Assembly (NCBI GenBank): GCA_028869185.1 | Contig: JAGWTA010000022.1 | Span: forward strand, 1-39,165 | Reading direction: 5' to 3' | Origin: Hyphomicrobiales bacterium | Lineage (GTDB): Bacteria > Pseudomonadota > Alphaproteobacteria > Rhizobiales > Beijerinckiaceae | Length of the DNA: 39,165 bases | Shown: positions 1 through 7,949 of the stretch, one piece after another | Position numbering within the stretch: the first letter of the stretch is position 1 | Layout of the letters: every line of letters starts with the position of its first letter | The notes under the pieces: generated by a model | The model's input: the letters and a program-made list of their open reading frames with translations, nothing else | What the model was told of the DNA's origin: nothing | The model's database searches: none | Program-made: the position numbers and the translations under genes

Positions 1-480
1 GACTTCGGCACGCAGCTGAAGGCCAAGCAGAAGCTCAAGGGCTATTACGGCAACATTTCGGAAAAGCAGTTCCGCAAATATTACGCCGAAGCCATCCGCA
101 TGAAGGGCGACTCGGGCTCCAACCTGATCGGCCTGCTCGAGCGCCGTCTCGACGCGGTGGTCTATCGCGCCAAATTCGTGCCGACCGTCTTCGCCGCGCG
201 CCAGTTCATCAATCACGGCCACGTGAAAGTGAACGGCCGCCGCGTGAACATCGCCTCCTATCAGGTGAAGGTCGGCGATGTGGTCGAGATCAAGGAAGCC
301 TCGCGCCAGCTCACCATCGTTCTGGAAGCGCAGGGCCTCGCCGAGCGCGATGTGCCGGATTATTTCGACCTCGACCACGGCAAGGGCACGGCCAAGATGA
401 CGCGCGTGCCGGGTCCGACCGATGTGCCTTATCCGGTGCAGATGGAACCCAATCTGGTCATCGAATTCTATTCGCGCTGA
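1..480 (+). CDS. rpsD: 30S ribosomal protein S4, 5'-truncated
   Basis: Small-subunit protein S4 binds 16S rRNA early in 30S assembly. The reading frame is open from base 1, so the gene begins outside the window; 159 residues remain of a protein usually near 205. The visible part includes the S4 RNA-binding domain ([19 protein letters not shown]) and the usual C-terminus ending IEFYSR. The stretch [20 protein letters not shown] at the left edge is also typical of bacterial S4. A strong intrinsic terminator follows about 20 bases after the stop, so it is probably monocistronic or last in its unit. Identification is firm; only the start is missing. Confidence 0.97.
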   Translation, partial: DFGTQLKAKQKLKGYYGNISEKQFRKYYAEAIRMKGDSGSNLIGLLERRLDAVVYRAKFVPTVFAARQFINHGHVKVNGRRVNIASYQVKVGDVVEIKEASRQLTIVLEAQGLAERDVPDYFDLDHGKGTAKMTRVPGPTDVPYPVQMEPNLVIEFYSR

Positions 481-500
481 TCGGCTGCGAAACGAACAGA

Positions 501-530
501 AAAAGCCGCCCGGTTCGGGCGGCTTTTTTG
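501..530 (+). terminator. Intrinsic terminator of rpsD
   Basis: A 12-base stem (501-512 paired with 516-527) with a 3-base loop, GC-rich in the middle and ending in six T. It lies 20 bases past the rpsD stop codon. The A run at the 5' side makes it potentially bidirectional. Confidence 0.9.
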
Positions 531-536
531 TTTCGC

Positions 537-1065
537 CGTCATTGCGGGGAGCCGAAGGCGACGCGGCGATCGATCCTGTCGTCTGGCCGAAAATGCGGTG
601 TGTTCAAATTCTGCGACGCCCGGCGGATGGATTGCTTCGTCGCTACGCTCCTCGCAATGACGGCTGCTGGCGCGCATTGGCGGCTGTTGGCGCGCAATGA
701 CGGAAAACCGTCATTGCGAGGAGCCGCAGGCGACGCGGCAATCCATCCTGTCGTTTGGCCGACAATGCGGTGGGTTCAAATTCTGCGACGCCCGCTGGAT
801 GGATTGCTTCGTCGCTGCGCTCCTCGCAATGACGGCTGCTGGCGCGCATTGACGGCTGCTGGCGCGCGTTGGCGGCTGTTGGCGCGCCATGACGGAAAAC
901 CGTCATTGCGAGGAGCCGCAGGCGACGCGGCAATCCATCCTGTCGTCTGGCCGAAAATGCGGTGCGTTCAAATTCTGCAACGCCCGCCGGATGGATTGCT
1001 TCGTCGCTGCGCTCCTCGCAATGACGGCATGTTGGCGCGCCGTGACGGCTGTTGGCGCGCCGTGA
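537..1065. repeat. Array of three ~127-bp intergenic repeats plus 20-bp units
   Basis: Three near-identical copies lie at 537-663, 709-835 and 901-1027. Each begins CGTCATTGCGAGGAGCC (the first copy has GGGG for GAGG) and ends CTCCTCGCAATGACGG, so the ends are inverted repeats of about 15 bases. Inside are GCAATCCATCC and its complement GGATGGATTGC, so a transcript could fold into one long hairpin. Between and after the copies run 20-bp direct units of the form CGGCTGYTGGCGCGCRTTGR at about 661, 681, 833, 853, 873 and 1046. Copies of the same family recur at 10281-10407 and 12057-12183. No ORF with a plausible product fits here. This looks like a REP/MITE-like dispersed element amplified in tandem. 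Confidence 0.9.
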
Positions 1066-1088
1066 CAGCCGCCCATGACGGCTTTGCA

Positions 1089-1628
1089 TCAAACCTCGAA
1101 CACGTCTTCCAGAGCGTAATGCTGGATTTTCTTGCGGTTGGCGATGAGCTGGTCGACGCTCGGCTCGCCTTTCATCGCGCGCGCGATCGCGAGTTTCGTC
1201 GCCTCGTAATTCGTGCGGTAGAGGTCGGCCTTGTCGAGCTTCTTGTGCTTGGCGCAGCGCGGGTCCAGCCAGACCATGATGATCATGCACAGTTCATTGG
1301 CCTGATCCTTGGGCAGGATGCCCTCGCTCAGACAATCGACGATGGCGTCGCCCGTCGCCGCCTGCACAACGCCGCCGAGCAATTCGACGAAAGCTTCAGA
1401 CTGCACCGTCATCTTGGTGGTCATCATCGTGGCGGGGCGCACCTGCTGATTGAGATCGCGGATGACGAACATGCGGGGATGGCCTGCGACCTGGCCGGCC
1501 ATGCCGGCGAAAGCGTGGCCGACGGGGCCGCGAATGTCGCCAATCATGACTTCGGGCATGGCGTCGGTGTATTGCCCTTCCGCCGCCAGAACCGTCGCCT
1601 CGCCTGTCGCCAGCCAGATGTTGCCCAT
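1089..1628 (-). CDS. Formaldehyde-activating enzyme (Fae) homologue, divergent
   Basis: Fae catalyses condensation of formaldehyde with tetrahydromethanopterin in methylotrophs. This 179-residue product has the family length (about 170) and its hallmarks: GEATVL near the N-terminus, RGPVGHAFAG, GILPKDQANEL, and a strongly conserved C-terminal TNYEATKLAIARAMKGEP. I chose the ATG at 1628 because GAGG lies 8 bases upstream and the family N-terminus begins there; longer in-frame starts add only non-homologous residues. Aligned to canonical Fae, the AHIDLIIG segment reads AMPEVMIG here, so the proposed catalytic histidine is methionine. It may therefore be an Fae-like paralogue with another ligand or a regulatory role. 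No other C1 gene is adjacent. Family assignment is firm, activity unknown. Confidence 0.88.
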   Translation of the reverse strand: MGNIWLATGEATVLAAEGQYTDAMPEVMIGDIRGPVGHAFAGMAGQVAGHPRMFVIRDLNQQVRPATMMTTKMTVQSEAFVELLGGVVQAATGDAIVDCLSEGILPKDQANELCMIIMVWLDPRCAKHKKLDKADLYRTNYEATKLAIARAMKGEPSVDQLIANRKKIQHYALEDVFEV

Positions 1629-1784
1629 AATGCGCCTCGCGGTGTTTTCCGGTTGAAGACTTTCGATAGCATCGCGCAGCGGGGCCGCAAATGGTGCGAC
1701 GGAGCGCCGCAGCTTGACCGGCGTCAACGCAGCCATCGGCGAAGGCGTCAGTATGGCGACATAACAACGCAGAGGAATATGACG

Positions 1785-1985
1785 ATGTGGCGTGTCGCCC
1801 TGATGATCTGGCTGATTGCCGCCCCTACGCTGGCCGGCATTCTGGTGATGGCGATCCTGACCGTGCCGCAATGGTCGGCGCAGGCGACCAAATGGATTCC
1901 GATCGCATCCGGCCTTGCCGCCGTCGTGGCGATCCCCGTCGCGATGATGGTCGCCAAGGCGGTCGCAGGCCGGCGCGCGGCCTGA
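1785..1985 (+). CDS. Small two-helix membrane protein, unknown
   Basis: A 66-residue protein with two hydrophobic segments, roughly residues 3-24 (VALMIWLIAAPTLAGILVMAI) and 36-58 (IPIASGLAAVVAIPVAMMVA), and a short basic tail ending AGRRAA. AGAGGA at 1771-1776 lies 8 bases before the ATG at 1785; an ATG at 1779 is too close to it. The gene is divergent from the Fae homologue and stops 3 bases before the end of the convergent hydrolase gene. I do not recognise a family. It is probably an inner-membrane protein of unknown role. Confidence 0.65.
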   Translation: MWRVALMIWLIAAPTLAGILVMAILTVPQWSAQATKWIPIASGLAAVVAIPVAMMVAKAVAGRRAA

Positions 1986-1988
1986 CGT

Positions 1989-2543
1989 TCACGCCATTTT
2001 GATCGCGCTGAGAAAATGCGCGAAACGCAGCAAGCCTTCAGGCCACGGCCCGTGGCCTGAATCGGGATTGATGTGGCCTGCTTCGCCCGCATCGACGAGC
2101 GTCGCGCCGAGCGTTGCTGCGCGTTCTTCTGCCTGAACGTAGCTCGACCAGGGGTCGTTGCGGCTGGCGACGAGCAGCGAGGGGAAGGCGAGCTTTCGCA
2201 GCTTGCGCTCGGCGAAGGCCGGGTCGATCTGCGCGTTTTCGCGGATCTTGTCCGGCGCGGGCGGCGCGACGAACATTGCGGCGATGACATTGTCGAGATC
2301 GGGCGCAGTGAAAGCGCCGGCCAGCGCTCCCAGCGAATGGCCGATCAGCACGACCGGCTTTTTCGCCGCGCCGGCGGCGCGCGCGATATTGCCTGTCCAT
2401 TCATCGAGTGCTGGATGCTCGAAATCGCGCTGTTCGACGCGATGGGCTGTCGAGAGCTTGGCCGCCCAGCGGGCGTACCAATGATCCGGCGTGCCGCCAT
2501 GGAAGCCGGGGAGGATGAGGATATCGCATTCGGAAGCGCGCAT
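1989..2543 (-). CDS. RBBP9/YdeN-like serine hydrolase
   Basis: A small alpha/beta hydrolase of 184 residues. The N-terminus ILILPGFHGGTPDHWYARW is diagnostic of the RBBP9/YdeN family. Catalytic residues are visible: nucleophile Ser70 in GHSLG, Asp130 in SRNDPW, and His157 in AGHINPDSGHGPWPEG. It is cytoplasmic with no signal sequence. Substrate is unknown; members act as esterases on small or non-natural substrates. It stands alone, transcribed away from the diguanylate cyclase gene. Confidence 0.88.
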   Translation of the reverse strand: MRASECDILILPGFHGGTPDHWYARWAAKLSTAHRVEQRDFEHPALDEWTGNIARAAGAAKKPVVLIGHSLGALAGAFTAPDLDNVIAAMFVAPPAPDKIRENAQIDPAFAERKLRKLAFPSLLVASRNDPWSSYVQAEERAATLGATLVDAGEAGHINPDSGHGPWPEGLLRFAHFLSAIKMA

Positions 2544-2609
2544 TCCTGGAATTTAGCAGGCTCGCCGCCCCGCTATCAATCCGTCGCCGGCTCCCGCAGG
2601 GAGAGCGAT

Positions 2610-2663
2610 ATGCAGATTTTTCAATGCCCTTGTGAAAGCAGTTTCGCGCAAGCCTCGCATTAA
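2610..2663 (+). other. Short leader ORF (17 aa) with strong ribosome site
   Basis: ATG at 2610 is preceded by AGGGAG (2598-2603) at 6-base spacing, the best ribosome site ahead of the diguanylate cyclase gene. The frame encodes MQIFQCPCESSFAQASH and stops at 2661-2663. Skipping one base at the T run (2617-2621) would instead give MQIFNALVKAVSRKPR and run straight into the cyclase frame. It is thus either a leader peptide or the true start of the next gene broken by a 1-base frameshift. Confidence 0.4.
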
Positions 2664-2694
2664 AAAATGCGCGTTCTGCAAACTTGGGCTGAAG

Positions 2695-3702
2695 ATGGGC
2701 GATATTATCTGCTCGGTGGCCGAACTGACAGGTTTGCGCGACCGCGACGATCTCGAGACGACGCTGGCGCGCGTCATGTTCGACCTTGTCGACGCCGCCT
2801 CCATGCGTCTGTGGCGCGTCGTGCGCGGCGAGCCGGACTCGCCGAAACTGCGGCTGCGGGTGCAACTGCCCGACGAGACAGCCGAGCAGGTCGAGGCGCG
2901 GCTCGACGATCATCCGCATCTGCAAGCCTGTTACGAGGCCGGGTTGCGCCGGCGCGAATATTGCAGCGAGGCGAATTGCTTCCGGTGCGTTTTCCCCATC
3001 GTCAATCGCGATGAAATCGTCGCGCTGGCGGAGGTGACGCGGGCCGAGCCGCTTGGCGAGCAGCAAGAGCGCATCATCTTCGGTCTGCTGCGCATCTACA
3101 TCAATCATATCGGCGTGCTCGACTATGGCGACAGCGACGATCTGACCGGCCTGTTCAACCGGCGCACGTTCGACGAAAGCTTTCGCCGGCTCGCGCGCAC
3201 GACCGCGCGCAGGGCGGCCGAAAATGGCGAGCGGCGCGAGGCGCTGACGCCGCAAGCCTACCTTGCCGTGCTCGACATCGATCTTTTCAAGCGCGTCAAC
3301 GACGAGTTCGGCCATCCTTACGGCGACGAGGTGCTGGTGCTGTTCGCGCGGCTGATGACGCATGCGTTCCGCGATGTCGACAAACTGTTTCGCTTCGGCG
3401 GCGAAGAGTTCGTCGTCATGCTCACGCGCACCGATCAGGCGGGCGCGGAAGCGGCGCTCGAACGGTTTCGTGCGCTCGTCGAACGTTTCGATTTTCCGCA
3501 GGTCGGCCGCATCACCGTTTCCATCGGCCATACGCGCGTGAAGCCGGCCGATACGGGGTTTGAAGCTTTCGGCCGCGCGGATGCAGCGCTGTACGAAGCG
3601 AAGAAACGCGGACGCAACCAGATCCGCTCTTACGAAGCGCTCGTGCGGGACGGCGCGCTCGCCCCGCGCGAAAAGGCCGAATGCGAGGCGGAGCTGTTCT
3701 AG
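2695..3702 (+). CDS. Diguanylate cyclase (GGDEF)
   Basis: Makes cyclic-di-GMP from two GTP. Counting from the ATG at 2695 the protein has 335 residues. The N-terminal half (MGDIICSVAELTGLRDRDDL onward) resembles a GAF-like sensor region and holds several cysteines, including a CSEANCFRC cluster. The C-terminal GGDEF domain begins at DDLTGLFNRRTFDESF and carries the catalytic GGEEF motif. An inhibitory-site RDVD lies exactly five residues before it, so product inhibition is likely. An in-frame GTG at 2632 would add 21 residues (KCAFCKLGLK) but has no ribosome site. The start is uncertain because of the leader ORF at 2610. It is cytosolic and monocistronic. Confidence 0.9.
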   Translation: MGDIICSVAELTGLRDRDDLETTLARVMFDLVDAASMRLWRVVRGEPDSPKLRLRVQLPDETAEQVEARLDDHPHLQACYEAGLRRREYCSEANCFRCVFPIVNRDEIVALAEVTRAEPLGEQQERIIFGLLRIYINHIGVLDYGDSDDLTGLFNRRTFDESFRRLARTTARRAAENGERREALTPQAYLAVLDIDLFKRVNDEFGHPYGDEVLVLFARLMTHAFRDVDKLFRFGGEEFVVMLTRTDQAGAEAALERFRALVERFDFPQVGRITVSIGHTRVKPADTGFEAFGRADAALYEAKKRGRNQIRSYEALVRDGALAPREKAECEAELF

Positions 3703-3895
3703 AGTGGTTCATTTTCCGTTTGAATCGCCGTTGCAGCAACGGCTGGCCTGACCGTGCGCCTTGGCGCATAGCCGTTCATTCGCCCGTGCAATGAATGAAT
3801 GGACCTCAATGAGGCGGCCCGTTTGCATCCTACGCGCCAATTGAGTGGATGGCGGCGCGCTTGCGTCTAGCCGTGAACCGCTCCAGAGCGCTTCC

Positions 3896-5308
3896 TTACG
3901 CGCGCTTTGCGGCTTTTGCGGCTGGCGTTTTCGCCTTGGCGGAAGTCGCCTTGGCAGAAGACGTCTTTGCAGAAGACGTCTTTGCAGAGGTCTGGCGCAG
4001 GCTCGTTGCGCCGAACACGCGCTTGAAAATCGTGTCGACGTGCTTGGTGTGATAGCCGAGATCGAACAGGGATTTGAGTTCACGGGGCGAGAGTTTCGCC
4101 GTCACGTCGCGGTCCTGTTTCAGCAGCGTGAGAAAGTCGCCCTCGCCGCGCCAGACGGGCATGGCGTTTCGCTGCGTGTAGAGATAGGCGTCCTCGCGGC
4201 TGACGCCTTTCTGCGTCAGGGCCAGCATCACGCGCTGCGAATGAATCAGCCCGCCGAGCCGGTCGAGATTTTTCTGCATGTTGGCGGGATAGACGAGCAG
4301 CTTGTCGATCACGCCCGTCAGGCGCACCAGCGCAAAATCAAGCGTGATTGTCGCATCGGGGCCGATCATGCGCTCGACCGAGGAGTGGGAAATGTCGCGC
4401 TCGTGCCACAAAGCGACATTCTCCATCGCCGGCAGGCTCATGCCGCGCACGAGGCGGGCCAGGCCGGTGAGATTTTCCGTCAGCACGGGATTGCGCTTGT
4501 GCGGCATGGCGGAGGAGCCTTTCTGGCCTTCGGAGAAATATTCCTCCGCTTCCAGAACTTCCGTGCGCTGCAGATGCCGGATTTCGATGGCGAGCCGTTC
4601 GATGCTCGAGGCGATGACGCCGAGCGTTGCAAAAAACATTGCGTGGCGGTCGCGCGGGATGACCTGCGTCGAAACGGGCTCGGGCTTCAACCCGAGCTTT
4701 TTGGCGACATATTCTTCAACGGAGGGATCGATATTGGCGAAGGTGCCGACGGCGCCGGAAATGGCGCAGGTCGAGATTTCCGCGCGCGCGGCGATCAACC
4801 TTTCTTTCGCGCGCGAAAACTCCGCATAGGCCTGCGCGAGCTTCAGGCCGAAGGTCACGGGTTCTGCGTGAATGCCGTGCGAGCGGCCGATGGTCGGCGT
4901 CATCTTGTGCTCGAAGGCGCGGCGCTTGATGGCGGCGAGCAGGGCGTCGAGATCGGCCAGCAGAATGTCGGCCGCGCGCTGCAATTGCACGTTGAGGCAG
5001 GTGTCGAGCACATCGGACGATGTCATGCCCTGATGCACGAAACGCGAATCCGGGCCGATGAATTCGGCCAGATGCGTCAGAAAGGCGATGACGTCATGTT
5101 TGGTGACGCGCTCGATCTCGTCGATGCGCGCAACATCGAAAGTCGCTTTGGAGCCCTTGTCCCAGATGGCTTTGGCCGCCTTCTTCGGGATGACGCCACG
5201 TTCGGCGAGCGCCTGACAGGCGTAGGCCTCGATCTCGAACCAGATGCGAAAGCGCGTCTGGGGCTCCCAGACGGAGACCATTTCGGGGCGGGAATAGCGG
5301 GGGATCAT
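3896..5308 (-). CDS. purB: Adenylosuccinate lyase
   Basis: Catalyses two fumarate-releasing steps of purine synthesis: SAICAR to AICAR, and adenylosuccinate to AMP. The 470-residue product starts MIPRYSRPEM, the classic PurB start. It has GRSHGIHAEP at about 141-150 and the fumarase/aspartase signature SSAMPHKRNP at about 265-274. The core family is about 435 residues; the last ~35 residues here are a Lys/Ala/Ser/Thr tail with repeated SAKTS units that is not part of the fold. The underlying DNA repeats a 15-base unit around 3950-3985. The gene lies 70 bases after DUF302 on the same strand. Confidence 0.96.
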   Translation of the reverse strand: MIPRYSRPEMVSVWEPQTRFRIWFEIEAYACQALAERGVIPKKAAKAIWDKGSKATFDVARIDEIERVTKHDVIAFLTHLAEFIGPDSRFVHQGMTSSDVLDTCLNVQLQRAADILLADLDALLAAIKRRAFEHKMTPTIGRSHGIHAEPVTFGLKLAQAYAEFSRAKERLIAARAEISTCAISGAVGTFANIDPSVEEYVAKKLGLKPEPVSTQVIPRDRHAMFFATLGVIASSIERLAIEIRHLQRTEVLEAEEYFSEGQKGSSAMPHKRNPVLTENLTGLARLVRGMSLPAMENVALWHERDISHSSVERMIGPDATITLDFALVRLTGVIDKLLVYPANMQKNLDRLGGLIHSQRVMLALTQKGVSREDAYLYTQRNAMPVWRGEGDFLTLLKQDRDVTAKLSPRELKSLFDLGYHTKHVDTIFKRVFGATSLRQTSAKTSSAKTSSAKATSAKAKTPAAKAAKRA

Positions 5309-5378
5309 CGGCGCTCTCGCAAGGCAAGCGAAAAAGAGCGCCCTGCCTAGCGCCGCCGGCCCGCGCTGGCAACGGCGG

Positions 5379-5765
5379 CTAGAGCGTGGCGATGGCCTTT
5401 TTCAACAGGCCCTGCACATGGGCGGCCGCTTCATGCAGCCGGGGGTTGTCGATCGCCTGCATGGAGGCGATGGGGTCGATGGCCGCCACCTCGACCTTGC
5501 CGCCGCCGGCGTCCCGCACGATCACGTTGCAGGGAAGCATGAGGCCGATCTTGTCTTCGGCGCGCAGCGCTTCGTAGGCGAGTTTTGGGTTGCAGGCGCC
5601 CAGAATGCGATAGGGCGCAACATCCGCGCCGATCTTGCTTTTCAGCGTCGCCGCCATGTCGATTTCGGTCAGCACGCCGAAGCCTTCCGTCTTCAGCGCC
5701 TCGGTCGCGCGTTTGATGGCCTCGTCGAAGGCGCAGGCCAGCGTTTTGGAAAAATAGTAGGTCAT
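5379..5765 (-). CDS. DUF302 domain protein
   Basis: A single-domain DUF302 protein of 128 residues. Family features include the N-terminal FSKTLACAFDEAIKRATEALKTEGFGVLTEIDM, the cysteine in LGACNPKLAYEAL, and IGLMLPCNVIVRD. DUF302 proteins are small alpha/beta proteins of unclear function, often encoded near metal or thiol genes. I chose the ATG at 5765, which is preceded by a GGTGGGGG run; a GTG four codons upstream is the alternative. It is on the same strand as purB and may be cotranscribed with it. Confidence 0.85.
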   Translation of the reverse strand: MTYYFSKTLACAFDEAIKRATEALKTEGFGVLTEIDMAATLKSKIGADVAPYRILGACNPKLAYEALRAEDKIGLMLPCNVIVRDAGGGKVEVAAIDPIASMQAIDNPRLHEAAAHVQGLLKKAIATL

Positions 5766-5846
5766 GAGAACCCCCACCGGACAGACAACGCCATTGTGCC
5801 GACCGATTTGGCGGGAAAAAGGCGGCGGGGCGCGTTAAAAGATCAC

Positions 5847-7091
5847 ATGGCGATCAGGGCCGACACAATCGTTCTGGGCGCGGGCATGGTGGGCGTCTCC
5901 ACCGCGCTCGCGTTGCAGGCGCGCGGGCGCGATGTCGTCATGCTCGAGCGGCTCGGGCGCGCGGGGCGCGAGACGAGCTACGGCAACGCCGGCCTCATCG
6001 AGCGCGCCTCTGTCTCGCTCTATACGTTTCCGCATGAGCCTGCGCTGCTCATGAAGACCGTGCTCGGCTTTGCGCCGCAGGCGCGGATCGACTGGGCGCG
6101 GCTGCCTGCGATTGCGCCCTGGCTGTGGGCCTATTTCCGCGAAAGCGCGCCGGAACGGGCGCGCGCGCATGCTGCGGCGGCGTTGCCGCTGATTGCGCGT
6201 TGCGTCAGCGAGCATGAGGCGCTGGCGCAGGCGGCCGAGGCGGGCGCGCTGTTGCGCCACAAGGGATGGCTGAAGGCCTATCGCAGCCAGAAAACGCTCG
6301 CCGCCGCGCTGGAAGACGCGCGCGGTCTTGCCGATTACGGTCTTGCCGTTTCGGCGCTCGATGCGCAGGCGCTGGCGGCGCGCGAGCGCGATCTTGCGGG
6401 GTTTGTCGGCGCCATTCATTTTGCCGACCCCGTTTCCTGCATCGATCCGGGCGGGCTCGTCGAGGCTTACGCGGCCTTGTTTGCCGCGCGCGGCGGACGG
6501 ATGTTTACGGGCGATGCGCGCGGCCTCGAGGCGAGCGGGCAGGGGTGGCGCGTTGGTTCGGACAATGGCCCGATTGAGGCGCGCGAGGCGGTCGTGGCGC
6601 TGGGGCCCTGGTCGGATTCGCTGTTGCGGCTGCTCGGATGCGACGCGCCGCTCGGCTTCAAGCGCGGCTACCACATGCATTATGCGCCTCGCCCCGGCGC
6701 CAGTTTGTCGCAGCCTGTGCTTGATGCGGACGGCGGCTATCTGCTGGCGCCGATGGCGCGCGGCATTCGTCTCACCACCGGCGCGGAATTCTCGACGCGC
6801 GATGCGCCGCCCTCCCCGGTCATGCTGGATCGGGTCGAGCCTGTCGCGCGTAGAACGTTTCCGCTCGGGGCGCGTATCGACGCGGCGCCCTGGATGGGCG
6901 CGCGGCCCTGCCTGCCGGATCTTCTGCCCGTCATTGGCCCTGCGCCGCGCCACGCCGGATTATGGTTCAACTTCGGCCACCAGCATCACGGGTTCACGCT
7001 GGGCCCCGTCACCGGGAGGTTGCTGGCGGAGATGATGACCGGCGAAGCGCCGTTCTGCGATCCCGCGCCCTTCGCGCCGACGCGGTTTTGA
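5847..7091 (+). CDS. FAD-dependent amino-acid oxidoreductase (DadA-like)
   Basis: A 414-residue member of the D-amino-acid dehydrogenase / glycine oxidase (DAO) family. The FAD-binding GAGMVG (residues 11-16) opens the Rossmann fold, followed by the acidic residue of VVMLE and by RETSYGNAGLIE, typical of DadA. The C-terminal FNFGHQHHGFTLGPVTGRLLAEMMTG is the second FAD-contact region. It probably oxidises a D-amino acid or related amine, passing electrons to the respiratory chain; the actual substrate is not visible. The start at 5847 gives the family N-terminus MAIRADTIVLGAG. It is transcribed away from DUF302 and followed by a terminator-like hairpin. Confidence 0.87.
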   Translation: MAIRADTIVLGAGMVGVSTALALQARGRDVVMLERLGRAGRETSYGNAGLIERASVSLYTFPHEPALLMKTVLGFAPQARIDWARLPAIAPWLWAYFRESAPERARAHAAAALPLIARCVSEHEALAQAAEAGALLRHKGWLKAYRSQKTLAAALEDARGLADYGLAVSALDAQALAARERDLAGFVGAIHFADPVSCIDPGGLVEAYAALFAARGGRMFTGDARGLEASGQGWRVGSDNGPIEAREAVVALGPWSDSLLRLLGCDAPLGFKRGYHMHYAPRPGASLSQPVLDADGGYLLAPMARGIRLTTGAEFSTRDAPPSPVMLDRVEPVARRTFPLGARIDAAPWMGARPCLPDLLPVIGPAPRHAGLWFNFGHQHHGFTLGPVTGRLLAEMMTGEAPFCDPAPFAPTRF

Positions 7092-7188
7092 TTGCAGGCC
7101 GATTGGCAGGACCTTCGGCGCCTTTGCGCGTTACGAGAGCCCTGGCGCGCGTTGCGCAGCGGCTGAGGCGAAATAGACTGTTCCCGTG

Positions 7189-7216
7189 AAAAGGGCCGCG
7201 CGAGCCGCCCTTTTTT
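7189..7216. terminator. Bidirectional intrinsic terminator
   Basis: AAAAGGGC and GCCCTTTTTT flank a 10-base middle. The A and T runs on both sides serve the convergent genes: the oxidoreductase ending at 7091 and the lipoprotein ending at 7223. Confidence 0.75.
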
Positions 7217-7222
7217 GACGCA

Positions 7223-7813
7223 TCAATTGTTGCTCGTCACCCAGCCGGCGTATTCGGCGGCGAATTTTTGCGCCATCTCGTGGACCTTCGTATCGACCGG
7301 ATCTTTCGCGCTGGCCGCCTGCATGACGAGACCCAGGACGCCCGCGGGTCGATAGACCTCCGATGTGATTTTGCCGGGCGGCGCGCTGACGAGCGTCTGC
7401 CCCGTTTTCACATCGACAAGGTCGACGCCGGCGATCAGGCCAGACGACGTGCTTCCGCCCAGGACCGCGGCGACAGCGCCCGGCACATTGAAATATTTGA
7501 TCGTGATACGCGCGGCGACAGGCCGCGTTCCATTGAGACGCGACCCCACAACGGCCATGAAGTCGGACGACACGACAGCGCGGATATGGCTCTTTTCAAC
7601 TTCGGCAATCTGTTCGCGCGTGGCGCCGCGCGCGGCCTCCTGATCTTCGATCGGCGAGACATGGACGCGGGCGTCCGGCGTAAATTCGACATGCGCGGCA
7701 GTCAGCTGCAGCGCGCGCCGCTCCTCCAGCGAGAGCGTGGGCTTTTCGGCCGTGATGCAGCCGGCGAGAAATGCAGCGAAACCGAATGCGGTCAAAAATT
7801 TCAAAAAACGCAT
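7223..7813 (-). CDS. DUF3313-like lipoprotein
   Basis: A 196-residue exported lipoprotein. The N-terminus MRFLKFLTAFGFAAFLAGC is a lipoprotein signal with lipobox LAGC (Cys19), so the mature protein is lipid-anchored in the envelope. The body (ITIKYFNVPGAVAAVLGGSTSSGLIAGVDLVDVKTGQTL) resembles DUF3313-type lipoproteins. I chose the ATG at 7813 because the signal begins there. The role is unknown. It is divergent from the CcdA-like gene and shares a short promoter region with it. Confidence 0.72.
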   Translation of the reverse strand: MRFLKFLTAFGFAAFLAGCITAEKPTLSLEERRALQLTAAHVEFTPDARVHVSPIEDQEAARGATREQIAEVEKSHIRAVVSSDFMAVVGSRLNGTRPVAARITIKYFNVPGAVAAVLGGSTSSGLIAGVDLVDVKTGQTLVSAPPGKITSEVYRPAGVLGLVMQAASAKDPVDTKVHEMAQKFAAEYAGWVTSNN

Positions 7814-7949
7814 GACTTGATCCAAATAAATCACTTTCGAAGGTCGCATTTTAAGCAGAATTGAATATGACGGGCTAGGCGGCGACTCTTTAGAAGGCCG
7901 TTTTCGACATTCTGCTTTCGTCGCAGCGCATGCGCGGGTAAGGAAGGCC

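Noticed and set aside
661-1065. CRISPR-like short repeats
   Set aside because: The 20-bp units are contiguous, imperfect and without unique spacers, and there are no cas genes.
528-1985. A 485-codon open frame on the plus strand
   Set aside because: It spans the repeat array and runs antisense to the Fae homologue. Only its last ~66 codons (from 1785) have a ribosome site and a sensible membrane-protein product.
2401-3531. A 376-codon frame antisense to the diguanylate cyclase
   Set aside because: Low-complexity shadow translation; the plus strand carries clear GGDEF motifs.
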